Shown: positions 1 to 8,452, counted from the first letter of the stretch. The stretch: 64,000 nucleotides of DNA from Allocatelliglobosispora scoriae (GCF_014204945.1 NZ_JACHMN010000003.1:2108001-2172000), one strand, 5' to 3'. The notes: a model not told the origin generated them from the letters alone. Made by a program: numbers and translations.

Positions 1-540
1 GGCACGATCGTCCCGACGACCTGGCTGACGGCCCAGCGCTTGGCGAGGTCCGACCGGGTGAGCACGGTGACCGCGGGGTCGGCCGGCACGATCTTGATCT
101 TCAGGACCCGCTTGCCGACCGTCTGCCCCTTGCGGAGCTGGTACTCGACGAAGTAGAGGTACGAGAAGATCATGACGACGCCGATGATGGCGAGCTCGAT
201 CAGCAGGAAGATCCAGATCGATGCGAAGGGCATCGCCGGGTCGTAGGTCGAGCCGTAGGTGTTGGCGTTCGCCTCGAACTCCTGGAAGAAGTAGATCATC
301 CAGATGATGAGCGCCGGAATGGCGACGACCATGGAGATCGCCCCGACGATGAGGCCGTCGAGCATGTAGGCGCCGAGGCGGTACCAGAAGTCGGCGAGCG
401 GCGCACCGTTGGGCGCGGCCGGCACGAGGCGGACCTGCATCGGCGGCGCACCGTAGGGCGCACCCGGCCCGTACTGCTGCTGCGGGGGCGGTGTCCAGCC
501 ACCGGGGATAGGGCTGGGCGGTTGCTGGGGTGTCGTCATG
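1..540 (-). CDS. RDD family membrane protein (3' end cut off by window)
   Basis: The visible 180 codons begin with a Pro/Gln/Tyr/Gly-rich cytosolic tail of about 40 residues. An RDD domain follows, with the family start FWYRLGAYMLDGLIVG, two hydrophobic helices (about 57-80 and 105-135) and the motif GKRVLKIKIV. RDD proteins are small multi-helix membrane proteins of mostly unknown function, and some have been linked to transport. The start is set by GAGGA 8-12 nt upstream of the ATG. The gene is divergent from the C25 peptidase. The C-terminus lies outside the window. Confidence 0.85.
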
Positions 541-674
541 GTCGACATCCTCGCACTGCCGTGCACGTCGTGCAGCCCCAGCGTGGCAGCCTGGGACCGC
601 CGAGGGGCCGACCCGATCCTGCGCGGGGGCGGTCCGCTTTCTGTCACAGGCTCGGCAGGGGTTGCGGGGGTGCC

Positions 675-680
675 TACGGT
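675..680 (+). promoter_or_regulatory. -10 hexamer TACGGT, N7, ATG (leaderless layout)
   Basis: TACGGT lies 7 nt before the ATG at 688. No Shine-Dalgarno sequence fits that start, so the mRNA probably begins at or next to the start codon. This supports 688 over an in-frame start at 538 that would collide with the divergent RDD gene. Confidence 0.55.
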
Positions 681-687
681 GTGGGGC

Positions 688-3681
688 ATGAGCATCAGCC
701 GACACGAGGGCAACCAGGTCGACGTCGCCCTGACCTACTCGCCGAAGGACGTGGTGATCAAATCCACGCCCTATGGCGCACTGATCACACTGGACGGCGC
801 CGCGGGCGTCGGCGAGCCCGGGGACCCGGCGCTGCCCAGGGCCGTCGTCCGCGTCGCGCTGCCCGAGGGGGCCATCGCCGTCAGCGCCACCGCCGAGGTG
901 ATCGAGACACGGCAGCTCTCCAAGGAGCCGGTTCTGCTCGCACCCGTCCAGCCGCTGCGGGCCGGGATCAAGGAGTCGCTGCGGCGTACCCGGCTCGGTG
1001 GTGAGCGCGAGGCGGCGCCCGTACCCGCGATCGTCCTTCCGAACCTGGAGCGCTACGCGCGGCTGATGGCCGAGCCGCGACCCGTCGCGCGCCTGCTCGC
1101 GGTCGGTGACGGGCAGGCACCGGTGGCGACCGTGGAGATCAACCCGCTCGCTCTCGACGAGGCCGGCCACCTGATCCTGCACGAGCAGATCACCGTGACG
1201 ATCGGCTACCGGTTGCAGGACGAGGTGACCCGGGCGCAGAAGTGGCGCGACGTGACGCAGGGCCGGTTCACCTCGGCCACGCAGGCCGCCGACCACTTCA
1301 ACCTGCTGCGCAACCTCGTGCTCAACCCCGACGACGTGGTCCGCGTGCCGCCGTGGCTCGACGAGATCGTCGTCATCCGCAACGCGGAGTACCTCGTCAT
1401 CACCGACCGGCACTACTGGAACGCCGAGACGATCACGGCGGTCGCGTCGATCGCCGACGGCGACCCGGTCGCCGAGTTCGAGCGGCTCGCCGCCTGGAAG
1501 CGGGCCCGTGGCCTCAGCGCCCGGGTCGTCACGGTCACCGACATCGTCGGCGGTCACTACGGCGACTTCCGCACCGGCGCCCGGGACCTGCCCGAGGTGA
1601 TCCGCAACTTCGTCAAGCACGCGCGGCGCTCCTGGGGCACCCGGTGGCTGCTGCTCGGCGGCGACACCGAGATCGTGCCGACCCGCATCGCCGACGGCGG
1701 CTTCCTCGCCGAGGTCACCCCCGGGTCGGCGAACCCGCCCGCCGCGGGCGGCTCGCACTGGGCCGGGACCGAGCTGCACATCAACACCACCGGGATGGCG
1801 ATCTGGTGGGGCGCGGACAGCGAGAACACGCTGATCCGCCCCGACACCGGCCTCGTCGTACCCTACGACCCGACCGGCACCGCGGCGCTGGGCTGGCACT
1901 TCACCACCGACAACAGCTACGCCACCGCCTGCGGCTACCCGACCGACTTCGTGGTGGCGAAGGGCAGCGCCGCCCAGCTCAACACGACGCTGCGCTTCCT
2001 CTACCACTGGAACAAGATCCCGACCGACTTCTACTACGCGAGCCTCATCGGCACCGGCTACGGGGTGAGCGGGCGGCACGACTGGGACTTCCGCGGCAAC
2101 GGCGTCTACGGCGAGCACGGTGTCGCCGACGTGGACGACCCCGACGTGATCACCTGGCAGGCGCACGTCAGCGTCGGCCGGGCACCCGTCAACGGCGCGA
2201 TGCAGGCGCGGACCTTCGTCACGAAGGTGCTCACCTACGAGCAGATGCCGCAGGCGGCGCTGCCGTTCGGGCCGTCCTACGAGCGGGGCATGGTCGTCGT
2301 CGGGGACAGCTGGGGCGGCCGGATCGGCGTGTGGCCCGCGACGATGAGCGCGCTCGGCGAGAACCAGTATGTCCACCCGGCCCGCGCCGACCACAGCGTC
2401 ATCCAGCTCACCGCCGCCGAGATCCCGATCAGCTACCACCTCTTCGCCCAGGTGGCCGATAACGACCTGCGGCAGATCCCCTACGACGCGGCGGTCCGCT
2501 CGGGCGGGCGGGGCTGGCACTACTGCCTCAGCGCCACGGACGTGACGCCGTCGACGCGTACCTTCGACTTCGGCCCGGGGATGCGCTTCCGCCTGCCGGT
2601 GCCCAGCGGGTTCATCGCCGTCTACAGCGACCGCGCCGAGGAGCTCACCCCGACGCTCTACATCCTCGACGAGCCGGTCGCCGACGGCAGCATGCTCGAC
2701 CAGGAGCAGGTCGTCGACATCGCCCGCGCGTCCCTGCACGGCATCACCACGATCGACCGCCTCTACACCGACGAGGTCGACCTGCCCGCGGGCCGCCCGG
2801 CCGGTGCCCGCCACCTCCACCGGGCCAGCCTCACCGAGGCGCTCAACAAGGCGCCGCACCTGGTCAGCCTCTCCGGACACGGCAGCATGGACGGCGTCGC
2901 CTACCTCGACGGGGCGATGGCGAGCACGCTCAGCAACGGCCTGCCGGGCTTCATCGCCTATGCCGACTCGTGCCTCACCGGCGCCTTCGAGTGGGGCGAG
3001 GCGATGAGCGAGCAGCTGCTCACCAACCCGGACGGCGGCGCGGTCGCCTACATCGGCAACAGCCGCTTCTCCTGGATCGGGGTCGGCGACGACTTCCAGC
3101 GCCTCTTCTGGCAGCGCCTGAGCACCACCCGCAACCTGGGGCTGCTCGCCGACAGCCGGTGCGAGCTGGTGCACACGGCCGGGCTGCACCCGACCAACAC
3201 CAAGTGGGTGGTGCTCAGCCTCAACCTGCTCGGCGACCCCGAGATGCCGATCTGGACCCGGGCGCCGCGCAAGGTGCGCATCCCCCGTACCATCCCGGTG
3301 ATCAAGGAATGGGAGTGGCCGATCCGCGACGACCTGCGCCGCCTGGTCCCCGACGCGGTGCTCACGATCATCGCGCACGGCCAGACGGTCAACGTCCGGG
3401 CCGACGCGGGCGGCATCGTCCGGATCGACACGTCGACGCTGGTGGCGCCAGGTGCGACCGTCGAGGTCGAGGTGATCGTGACGGCGCCGGGCCACGCGCC
3501 GGACCGCGGCCACGTGACGCTCGTCGGCGCCGCGCCGTCGTCGCCGGTCAGCCTCCTGGCCGGGTACGCCGACAACGCCTACGCCGACGACCAGCCCACG
3601 TCGATCCTCGGCATCCCCGCGTCCCAGTCGGGCATCGACCCGGCAAACCTGACCCGCGACTTCCGCTTCGTCGCCGAGTAA
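688..3681 (+). CDS. Peptidase C25 (gingipain-like) family protein
   Basis: 997 residues. The N-terminal part resembles the C25 propeptide region and the caspase-like catalytic domain follows. The probable dyad is visible: His731 in SLSGHGSMDG and Cys762 in YADSCLTGAFEWG. A beta-rich C-terminal tail follows (about residues 860-997). C25 enzymes are cysteine endopeptidases, best known as secreted gingipains. Oddly, no signal peptide is visible at this start. The gene stands alone; its 3' end is overlapped antisense by the GNAT reading frame. The family is clear; substrate and location are not. Confidence 0.82.
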   Translation: MSISRHEGNQVDVALTYSPKDVVIKSTPYGALITLDGAAGVGEPGDPALPRAVVRVALPEGAIAVSATAEVIETRQLSKEPVLLAPVQPLRAGIKESLRRTRLGGEREAAPVPAIVLPNLERYARLMAEPRPVARLLAVGDGQAPVATVEINPLALDEAGHLILHEQITVTIGYRLQDEVTRAQKWRDVTQGRFTSATQAADHFNLLRNLVLNPDDVVRVPPWLDEIVVIRNAEYLVITDRHYWNAETITAVASIADGDPVAEFERLAAWKRARGLSARVVTVTDIVGGHYGDFRTGARDLPEVIRNFVKHARRSWGTRWLLLGGDTEIVPTRIADGGFLAEVTPGSANPPAAGGSHWAGTELHINTTGMAIWWGADSENTLIRPDTGLVVPYDPTGTAALGWHFTTDNSYATACGYPTDFVVAKGSAAQLNTTLRFLYHWNKIPTDFYYASLIGTGYGVSGRHDWDFRGNGVYGEHGVADVDDPDVITWQAHVSVGRAPVNGAMQARTFVTKVLTYEQMPQAALPFGPSYERGMVVVGDSWGGRIGVWPATMSALGENQYVHPARADHSVIQLTAAEIPISYHLFAQVADNDLRQIPYDAAVRSGGRGWHYCLSATDVTPSTRTFDFGPGMRFRLPVPSGFIAVYSDRAEELTPTLYILDEPVADGSMLDQEQVVDIARASLHGITTIDRLYTDEVDLPAGRPAGARHLHRASLTEALNKAPHLVSLSGHGSMDGVAYLDGAMASTLSNGLPGFIAYADSCLTGAFEWGEAMSEQLLTNPDGGAVAYIGNSRFSWIGVGDDFQRLFWQRLSTTRNLGLLADSRCELVHTAGLHPTNTKWVVLSLNLLGDPEMPIWTRAPRKVRIPRTIPVIKEWEWPIRDDLRRLVPDAVLTIIAHGQTVNVRADAGGIVRIDTSTLVAPGATVEVEVIVTAPGHAPDRGHVTLVGAAPSSPVSLLAGYADNAYADDQPTSILGIPASQSGIDPANLTRDFRFVAE

Positions 3682-4319
3682 CCTCGCCCGCCCACACCCC
3701 GAAAATTCGCGTTGATCAAGGGAAGACTCGCCGCATATCGGACACCCCGGATGGTGAGTCTTCCCTTGATCAACGCGAATTTTCGGGGGTTACCGCGAGG
3801 GCTGGGGGGAGAGGTCCTCGCTAGGAGGTCCATGAGGAGGCCGTCGTGCCAGCCCTTGCCGTCGGTGTCCCGCTCGTATTGGCGCAGGATGCCGACGGGG
3901 CGGAAGCCGACCCTCGTGTAGCAGGCGATCGCCGCCGCGTTGTCGGCGGACGGATCGATGACGAGGCGGTGGAAGCCGCGCTCGGCGATGAGGTGGCGCG
4001 CCAGCGTACGCACGGCGTCGGTGCCGAGGCCGCGGCCGTGCACCGCCGGGTCGAGATAGATGTCGATGCTGGCGTGGCGGTAGATCGGATCTTCCTCGGC
4101 GCCCCACTGGATCGCACCGACCACCGTGCCCCCGTGCTCGACGACGAGCGTCGCGAGCTCCGGGTCGACGAGGTCCTCGGCGAGCTCGGCGGGCAGGTCG
4201 CCATCGGTGTGCCAGTGCGCCAGCACCGCCGGTGTCGCCCGGATCTCGGCCAGCCGGGGGATGTCGGCGGTGGTGGCGGGCCGGAGCAGGACGGTGTCCC
4301 CGGTCAATGTCGCAGTCAT
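3579..4319 (-). CDS. GNAT family N-acetyltransferase with element-encoded tail
   Basis: 246 residues. The N-terminal 170 or so form a complete GNAT domain: LLRPATTADIPRL at the start, the acetyl-CoA loop around HGRGLGTDAVR, and ACYTRVGFRPVG near the end. It resembles AAC(6')-type acetyltransferases, but the substrate is unknown. The family normally ends near this point. Here the frame stays open through palindromic element A (3698-3787) and stops inside the antisense 3' end of the C25 gene, adding about 75 residues of low-complexity tail. The element probably inserted at or just before the original stop. The start ATG lies 3 nt before the stop of marR-side DNA, so the two may be cotranscribed. 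Confidence 0.8.
   Translation of the reverse strand: MTATLTGDTVLLRPATTADIPRLAEIRATPAVLAHWHTDGDLPAELAEDLVDPELATLVVEHGGTVVGAIQWGAEEDPIYRHASIDIYLDPAVHGRGLGTDAVRTLARHLIAERGFHRLVIDPSADNAAAIACYTRVGFRPVGILRQYERDTDGKGWHDGLLMDLLARTSPPSPRGNPRKFALIKGRLTIRGVRYAASLPLINANFRGVGGRGYSATKRKSRVRFAGSMPDWDAGMPRIDVGWSSA
3698..3787. repeat. Palindromic element family A, copy 1
   Basis: Perfect 32-bp inverted arms (3698-3729 and 3756-3787, beginning CCCGAAAATTCG) enclose a 26-nt centre. A second copy at 7524-7612 has nearly the same arms, and its centre is the reverse complement of this one with a single mismatch. Conservation of the centre and the opposite orientation point to a dispersed element. It sits between convergent genes and could also act as a bidirectional terminator. 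Confidence 0.85.
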
Positions 4320-4321
4320 GG

Positions 4322-4792
4322 TCACACGGTAGGCCGGGCACCCGCTTCCCCGGCGAGGATTTTCCGGCAAAGAACGCCGAGCTGGTGGGCCTCGGCACTG
4401 GTGAGCGGGTCGAAGATCCGGCGCCGGACCTCCTCGACGTGGCCGGGTGCGGACTCGACCAGGGCGGCCAGACCCGCATCGGTGAGGACGGCGATGTTGC
4501 CGCGCTTGTCGGTGGGGCACGGGTCGCGCCGCACCCAGCCGCGCTCCTCCAGCCGGGCGACGGCGTGCGACAGCCGGCTCTGCGAGTAATTGTTGATCGA
4601 GGCGAGCTCGCTCATCCGCAGCGCGCGGCCGTCGGCCTCGGAGAGCATCGCGAGAATCATGTAGTACGCGTGGGGCATCTCGGAGTCGCGCTGCAACTGC
4701 TTGTCGAGCGACTCCTCGACCAGCCCGATCGTGGCGATGAGCGCGCGCCACGTCGCCTGTTCGTCGTCGTCGAGCCACCGGGGTGAAGCCAT
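4322..4792 (-). CDS. MarR family transcriptional regulator
   Basis: 156 residues with the winged-helix DNA-binding region SMxELASINNYSQSRLSHAVARLEERGWVRR-like (about residues 55-90) and the wing CPTDKRGNIAVLTDAG. MarR proteins are dimeric, usually ligand-responsive repressors. The start at 4792 is supported by a TACACT hexamer 6 nt upstream. The gene lies directly upstream of the GNAT gene on the same strand, so it may regulate itself and the acetyltransferase. Confidence 0.85.
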   Translation of the reverse strand: MASPRWLDDDEQATWRALIATIGLVEESLDKQLQRDSEMPHAYYMILAMLSEADGRALRMSELASINNYSQSRLSHAVARLEERGWVRRDPCPTDKRGNIAVLTDAGLAALVESAPGHVEEVRRRIFDPLTSAEAHQLGVLCRKILAGEAGARPTV

Positions 4793-4798
4793 ACCCCC

Positions 4799-4825
4799 AG
4801 TGTACCGCGATAGTTGAGCGCTCAA
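4799..4825 (-). promoter_or_regulatory. marR promoter with palindromic operator
   Basis: On the minus strand TACACT (4799-4804) is followed by 6 nt and the marR ATG. A perfect 12-bp palindrome TTGAGCGCTCAA (4814-4825) lies 9 nt upstream of the hexamer and overlaps a possible -35. Its size and position suit a MarR autoregulatory operator. Confidence 0.6.
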
Positions 4826-5013
4826 GTGACTATGTATCTCCCGCGAGCCCGCCGACCGGGTGGGTCCGGCGAGCTGAGGGACTGTTCCTGGTGCTGGCGG
4901 GCCCCGGGGGCGACGGTGGCGTTCGGCGCGGTGTATCGAGTGGCGTAACCATATATCCACTCCGCGTGCCTCTGGTGATCTGGGTCACGCCGATGTTACT
5001 GTGCCGTAGCGAT

Positions 5014-5030
5014 ATTAACCCATCGTTAAT
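5014..5030. promoter_or_regulatory. Inverted repeat ATTAAC-N5-GTTAAT, possible operator
   Basis: The only AT-rich perfect dyad in the 345-nt gap between marR and the SGNH hydrolase (4793-5138), about 110 nt before the hydrolase start. Apart from this dyad and the marR control region, I see nothing else in the gap. A role in controlling the hydrolase is inference. Confidence 0.4.
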
Positions 5031-5138
5031 CATCGCTTTCCGCGATGCGTTGAGCAGCTCTAACGGGCTTCGTCGGCGCATGCGCGGATCCACATCGTCC
5101 CCCGCTCCCACGTCCCCCACACGAAGGATGGACACACT

Positions 5139-5972
5139 ATGCGGTACGCGCGAACGTCCCTCGCGCTCGTCGGCGGCCTGGTTGCCGCGCTGCTGCTGGC
5201 GGGCGCGCCGGCAGCAGCGGCGGATCCGGGTCCGCCGCCGAGTTCCATGGCGAGCCTGGGTGACTCGATCACCCGCGGCTTCAACGCCTGCGGCTGGTAC
5301 TCCGACTGCGTGTCGAGGTCCTGGAGCACCGGCGACTACTCGTCGATCAACAGCCAGTACCTGCGGATCCGGGCGAAGAACTCGGCGATCAACGGCAAGA
5401 ACTACAACGACGCCCGGTCCGGTGCCAAGGCCGCGGACATGCCCGGCCAGGCCGCGACCGCGGTCGGCCAGGGCGCCGGATACGTGACGATCCTCATCGG
5501 CGCCAACGACGCGTGCACCAGCAGCGAGGCGTCGATGACGTCGGTGGCGGCCTACCGCGCCTCCATCGACTCGGCACTGTCGACGATCAAGAACGGGCTG
5601 CCGAACGCCAAGGTGTTCCTCGCCTCGGTGCCCAACGTCAAGCGGTTGTGGGAGGTCGGCAAGGTCTCCTCGTCCGCCCGCTCGGCGTGGTCGCTCTTCG
5701 GCATCTGCCAGTCCCTGCTCGCCAACCCCACCTCGACCGCCCAGGCCGATGTGGACCGGCGCAACCGGGTCCAGCAGCGGGTCGCCGACTTCAACGGCCA
5801 GCTCGCCCAGGCGTGCGCGGCCTACGGCGCCAACTGCGACTTCGACGACAACGCGGTCTTCAACTACCCGTTCGCGTTGAACCAGATCTCCACCTGGGAC
5901 TACTTCCACCCCAACAACGCGGGGCAGACGGTCCTGGCGAGCGTCACCTACGCGGCCGGCTTCGGCTGGTAA
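5139..5972 (+). CDS. Secreted SGNH/GDSL-family hydrolase
   Basis: 277 residues. A typical signal peptide (RYAR, then a long Leu/Ala/Val core) ends near AAA-D around residue 28. SGNH blocks are present: block I SLGDSITRG with the nucleophile Ser, block III IGAND, and block V DYFHPNNAGQ with the catalytic Asp and His. These are secreted esterases or lipases acting on lipids or acylated polysaccharides; the substrate is unknown. The start is supported by GAAGGA about 10 nt upstream. Four Cys in the mature part fit disulfides. A strong hairpin follows. Confidence 0.88.
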   Translation: MRYARTSLALVGGLVAALLLAGAPAAAADPGPPPSSMASLGDSITRGFNACGWYSDCVSRSWSTGDYSSINSQYLRIRAKNSAINGKNYNDARSGAKAADMPGQAATAVGQGAGYVTILIGANDACTSSEASMTSVAAYRASIDSALSTIKNGLPNAKVFLASVPNVKRLWEVGKVSSSARSAWSLFGICQSLLANPTSTAQADVDRRNRVQQRVADFNGQLAQACAAYGANCDFDDNAVFNYPFALNQISTWDYFHPNNAGQTVLASVTYAAGFGW

Positions 5973-5991
5973 CACCTCCTCCACGGATGCC

Positions 5992-6020
5992 GTGGCCGGG
6001 ACGGTCTCCGTCCCGGCCAC
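5992..6020 (+). terminator. Hairpin terminator after the SGNH hydrolase
   Basis: A perfect 13-bp GC-rich stem (5992-6004 with 6008-6020) with a TCT loop begins 20 nt after the stop codon. It has no T-tract, as is common for actinomycete terminators. Confidence 0.7.
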
Positions 6021-6076
6021 ATCGACGTCTGTTGACATCTTTGTTTCGCGGGTGTTTCCTGTTGTCACGAACCGAA

Positions 6077-6088
6077 GAGAGCGCTCTC
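6077..6088. promoter_or_regulatory. CebR/CelR-like operator GAGAGCGCTCTC
   Basis: A perfect 12-bp palindrome sharing the core GAGCGCTC with the known CebR/CelR site TGGGAGCGCTCCCA. It lies about 70 nt before the GH16 gene, just downstream of a possible TTGACA (6032) promoter. It suggests control by a LacI-family sugar-responsive repressor. No such repressor gene is in the window. Confidence 0.6.
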
Positions 6089-6158
6089 GCGGAATACCGG
6101 CAGCGTGATCGTGAGCCGTGGACGCGCTCCATCACCCTCTTCGAGGAGGCAACGGCGC

Positions 6159-7523
6159 ATGAGACTCCGCTCCCGCGTACTGCCGATCGCCCTTGCTCTG
6201 ACCGTGACCGGCGTCGTCGCCGTGACCGTCAGCGCGAACGCCGCGGTCCCGTCGACGCCCACCGGCTGGACCCTCGCCTTCAGCGACGACTTCACCGGCG
6301 CGAACAACACCCTCCCCTCCGGTGCCAACTGGATCATCGACACGGGTACGAGCTACCCCGGCGGCCCGGCCAACTGGGGCACCGGTGAGGTGCAGAGCTT
6401 CACCAACAGCACCAGCAACCTCAAGCAGGACGGCGCGGGCAACCTCGTCATCACGCCGATCAAGAACGGCAGCTCCTGGACCTCGGCCCGGATCGAGACC
6501 CAGCGCACCAACTTCACCGCACCCGCCGGCGGCATCCTGCGCATCGAGGGCCGCATCCAGATGCCGAACGTCACCGGTGCCGCGGCGGCCGGCTACTGGC
6601 CCGCGTTCTGGGCGCTGGGAGCGCCCTATCGGGGCAACTACTGGAACTGGCCCGGTATCGGCGAGTTCGACATCATGGAGAACGTCAACGGCATCAACGC
6701 CGTCTGGGGCGTGCTGCACTGCGGCGTCAACCCCGGCGGACCCTGCAACGAGACGACCGGCATCGGCGCCAACCGGGCCTGCCCCGGCACGACCTGCCAG
6801 GCCGGATTCCACACCTACCGCTTCGAGTGGGACCGCAGCAACGAGAGCGCCCAGCAGCTGCGGTGGTATGTGGACGGAACGCTCTTCCACACCGTGAACC
6901 AGTCGCAGGTCGGCTCCTACTGGGGCCAGATGACGAGCCACGCGGGCTACTTCATCCTGCTCAACGTCTCGATGGGTGGAGCGTTCCCGAACGCGCTCGC
7001 CGGCGGCGCCACGCCGACCGGGAGCACGGTCTCCGGCGTACCCATGAAGGTTGATTATGTGGCGGTCTGGACCAAGGGCGCGGGGACGCCGCCGAGCAGC
7101 CCGCCGCCGAGCAGCCCGCCGCCGGGCGGCAACCGCGACGCCTACACCGCGATCCAGGCCGAGAGCTACAACGGCAACAACGGCGTGGTCAACTCCGGGA
7201 CCTACATCTCGGCGTTGCGCAACGGTGACTGGGCCCGCTTCGACGGCGTCAACTTCGGCTCCACCAGCCCGAAGGACTTCGTGGCCCGGGTCGCGTCGGG
7301 TGCCGCCGGCGGAGTCAGTGGATTGATCGAGGTACGCATCGACAGCGCCACCGCGACCCCCATCGGCTCCTTCGCCGTGGCCAACACCGGCGGCTGGACG
7401 ACCTGGCGGGACGTCCCCGGCAACGTCGCGGCGGTGACCGGCACCCACGCCGTCTACCTGACCTTCACCAGCGGCCAGCCGTCCGACTTCGTGAACGTCG
7501 ACCAGTTCCTCTTCCGCCACTAG
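6159..7523 (+). CDS. Secreted GH16 endo-beta-glucanase with C-terminal CBM6
   Basis: 454 residues: a signal peptide (about 1-29, cut after ANA), a GH16 domain (about 30-300), a Pro/Ser linker, and a family 6-like carbohydrate-binding module (about 335-454, starting YTAIQAESY). The catalytic motif GEFDIMENV gives the ExDxxE nucleophile and acid/base residues, as in laminarinases. Likely role: hydrolysis of beta-1,3- or mixed-linked glucans outside the cell, perhaps fungal or algal. The start at 6159 has GAGGAGG 9 nt upstream, which beats the in-frame ATG at 6105. A CebR-like box lies upstream. Confidence 0.9.
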   Translation: MRLRSRVLPIALALTVTGVVAVTVSANAAVPSTPTGWTLAFSDDFTGANNTLPSGANWIIDTGTSYPGGPANWGTGEVQSFTNSTSNLKQDGAGNLVITPIKNGSSWTSARIETQRTNFTAPAGGILRIEGRIQMPNVTGAAAAGYWPAFWALGAPYRGNYWNWPGIGEFDIMENVNGINAVWGVLHCGVNPGGPCNETTGIGANRACPGTTCQAGFHTYRFEWDRSNESAQQLRWYVDGTLFHTVNQSQVGSYWGQMTSHAGYFILLNVSMGGAFPNALAGGATPTGSTVSGVPMKVDYVAVWTKGAGTPPSSPPPSSPPPGGNRDAYTAIQAESYNGNNGVVNSGTYISALRNGDWARFDGVNFGSTSPKDFVARVASGAAGGVSGLIEVRIDSATATPIGSFAVANTGGWTTWRDVPGNVAAVTGTHAVYLTFTSGQPSDFVNVDQFLFRH

Positions 7524-7612
7524 CCCGCAAATTCGCGTTGATCAAGGGAAGACTCACCATCCGGGGTGCCCGATATGCGGCGAGTCTTCCCTTGATCAAC
7601 GCGAATATCGGG
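7524..7612. repeat. Palindromic element family A, copy 2
   Basis: It begins on the base after the GH16 stop codon. The inner arms (7531-7555 and 7582-7606) are perfect 25-bp inverted repeats; the outer bases carry two mismatches. The 26-nt centre is the reverse complement of the copy 1 centre (3730-3755) apart from one base. It lies between convergent genes. Confidence 0.85.
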
Positions 7613-7637
7613 GCGGGGCGGGGGGCGGGGTGGGGGG

Positions 7638-8378
7638 TCAGAGGGCGAGGAGGGTTGCTGCCGCCGCCGTCGCGACGGCGGCGTAGGCGGCTATCGCGGC
7701 GCGGACCGCTTGGACGCGGCGGGGCTCGGTCCAGCGGGTGCGGATCAGCCACGCCAGCAGCGGCAGGACCAGGACGGCGTGCATCGTCACCGCGTGGACC
7801 GGCTTCAACGTGCCCAGCGCCGCATAGGCGGCCTGCTGGTTCTCGCCGAAGACGGTGCGTACGCCGTTGAAGATCATCACTGCGCCGGTGAGCAGGGAGA
7901 CGTCCAGGATGAGCAGCCCCGCCCGCACCGCCAGCCGCATGCTCGGCGCGACGGTGGGGTGGGGCCGCAGCGACACCACCGTCAGCGCCGCGATCACGGC
8001 GATCAGCACGAACCCGCCACCGGCGAGCACCCGGGCGATCATCGAGTCCGTCGCCGTCTCGAAGTTGATGTGCGACGGCACCCCGCGCCAGGCCTGCACG
8101 CTGATCAGGCCGACCTCCACCACACTCGCCCCGGCGAGCAGCCCGAGCAGCCACCCCCGGCCGCGGTCACCCAGCGGCAGGAAGGAGGCGACCCACGCGA
8201 TCGTGATCAGCGTCAGCCCGAAGGAGACGCCGAAGGTGGCCGGCTTGCGCAGCGAGACCGGCCCGGACCAGGAGCCGCCGGTCACCACCAGCACCACCGC
8301 GTGGGCCAGCCCGGCCGCGATCAGGCCGAGGCCGAGCAGGTAGCAGAGTCGTTCGACGGGGCGCACAGTCATCCCCAC
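7638..8378 (-). CDS. Integral membrane protein of unknown function
   Basis: 246 residues with about seven predicted helices. Conserved-looking loops include SGPVSLRKPATFG after helix 1 and VPSHINFETA in the middle. Histidines in several helices leave open a cofactor or redox role, but nothing visible proves one. An alternative start is the ATG at 8372. The gene is convergent with the GH16 gene across element A. I do not recognise a characterised family. Confidence 0.75.
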   Translation of the reverse strand: MGMTVRPVERLCYLLGLGLIAAGLAHAVVLVVTGGSWSGPVSLRKPATFGVSFGLTLITIAWVASFLPLGDRGRGWLLGLLAGASVVEVGLISVQAWRGVPSHINFETATDSMIARVLAGGGFVLIAVIAALTVVSLRPHPTVAPSMRLAVRAGLLILDVSLLTGAVMIFNGVRTVFGENQQAAYAALGTLKPVHAVTMHAVLVLPLLAWLIRTRWTEPRRVQAVRAAIAAYAAVATAAAATLLAL

Positions 8379-8452
8379 AGGGTGCCGGTCGGGGGTGCCC
8401 CGGTCGTCGTCCCGGTGGCGGCACTCCGACTACGCCCGGGGGAGTAGGCGGC

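Noticed and set aside
538-687. Upstream in-frame start at 538 for the C25 peptidase
   Set aside because: It would overlap the start of the divergent RDD gene, adds no signal peptide, and the residues are atypical; 688 has a well-placed -10.
3712-3921. Small forward frame across element A
   Set aside because: It is encoded mostly by the palindrome and antisense GNAT sequence; no ribosome site or domain.
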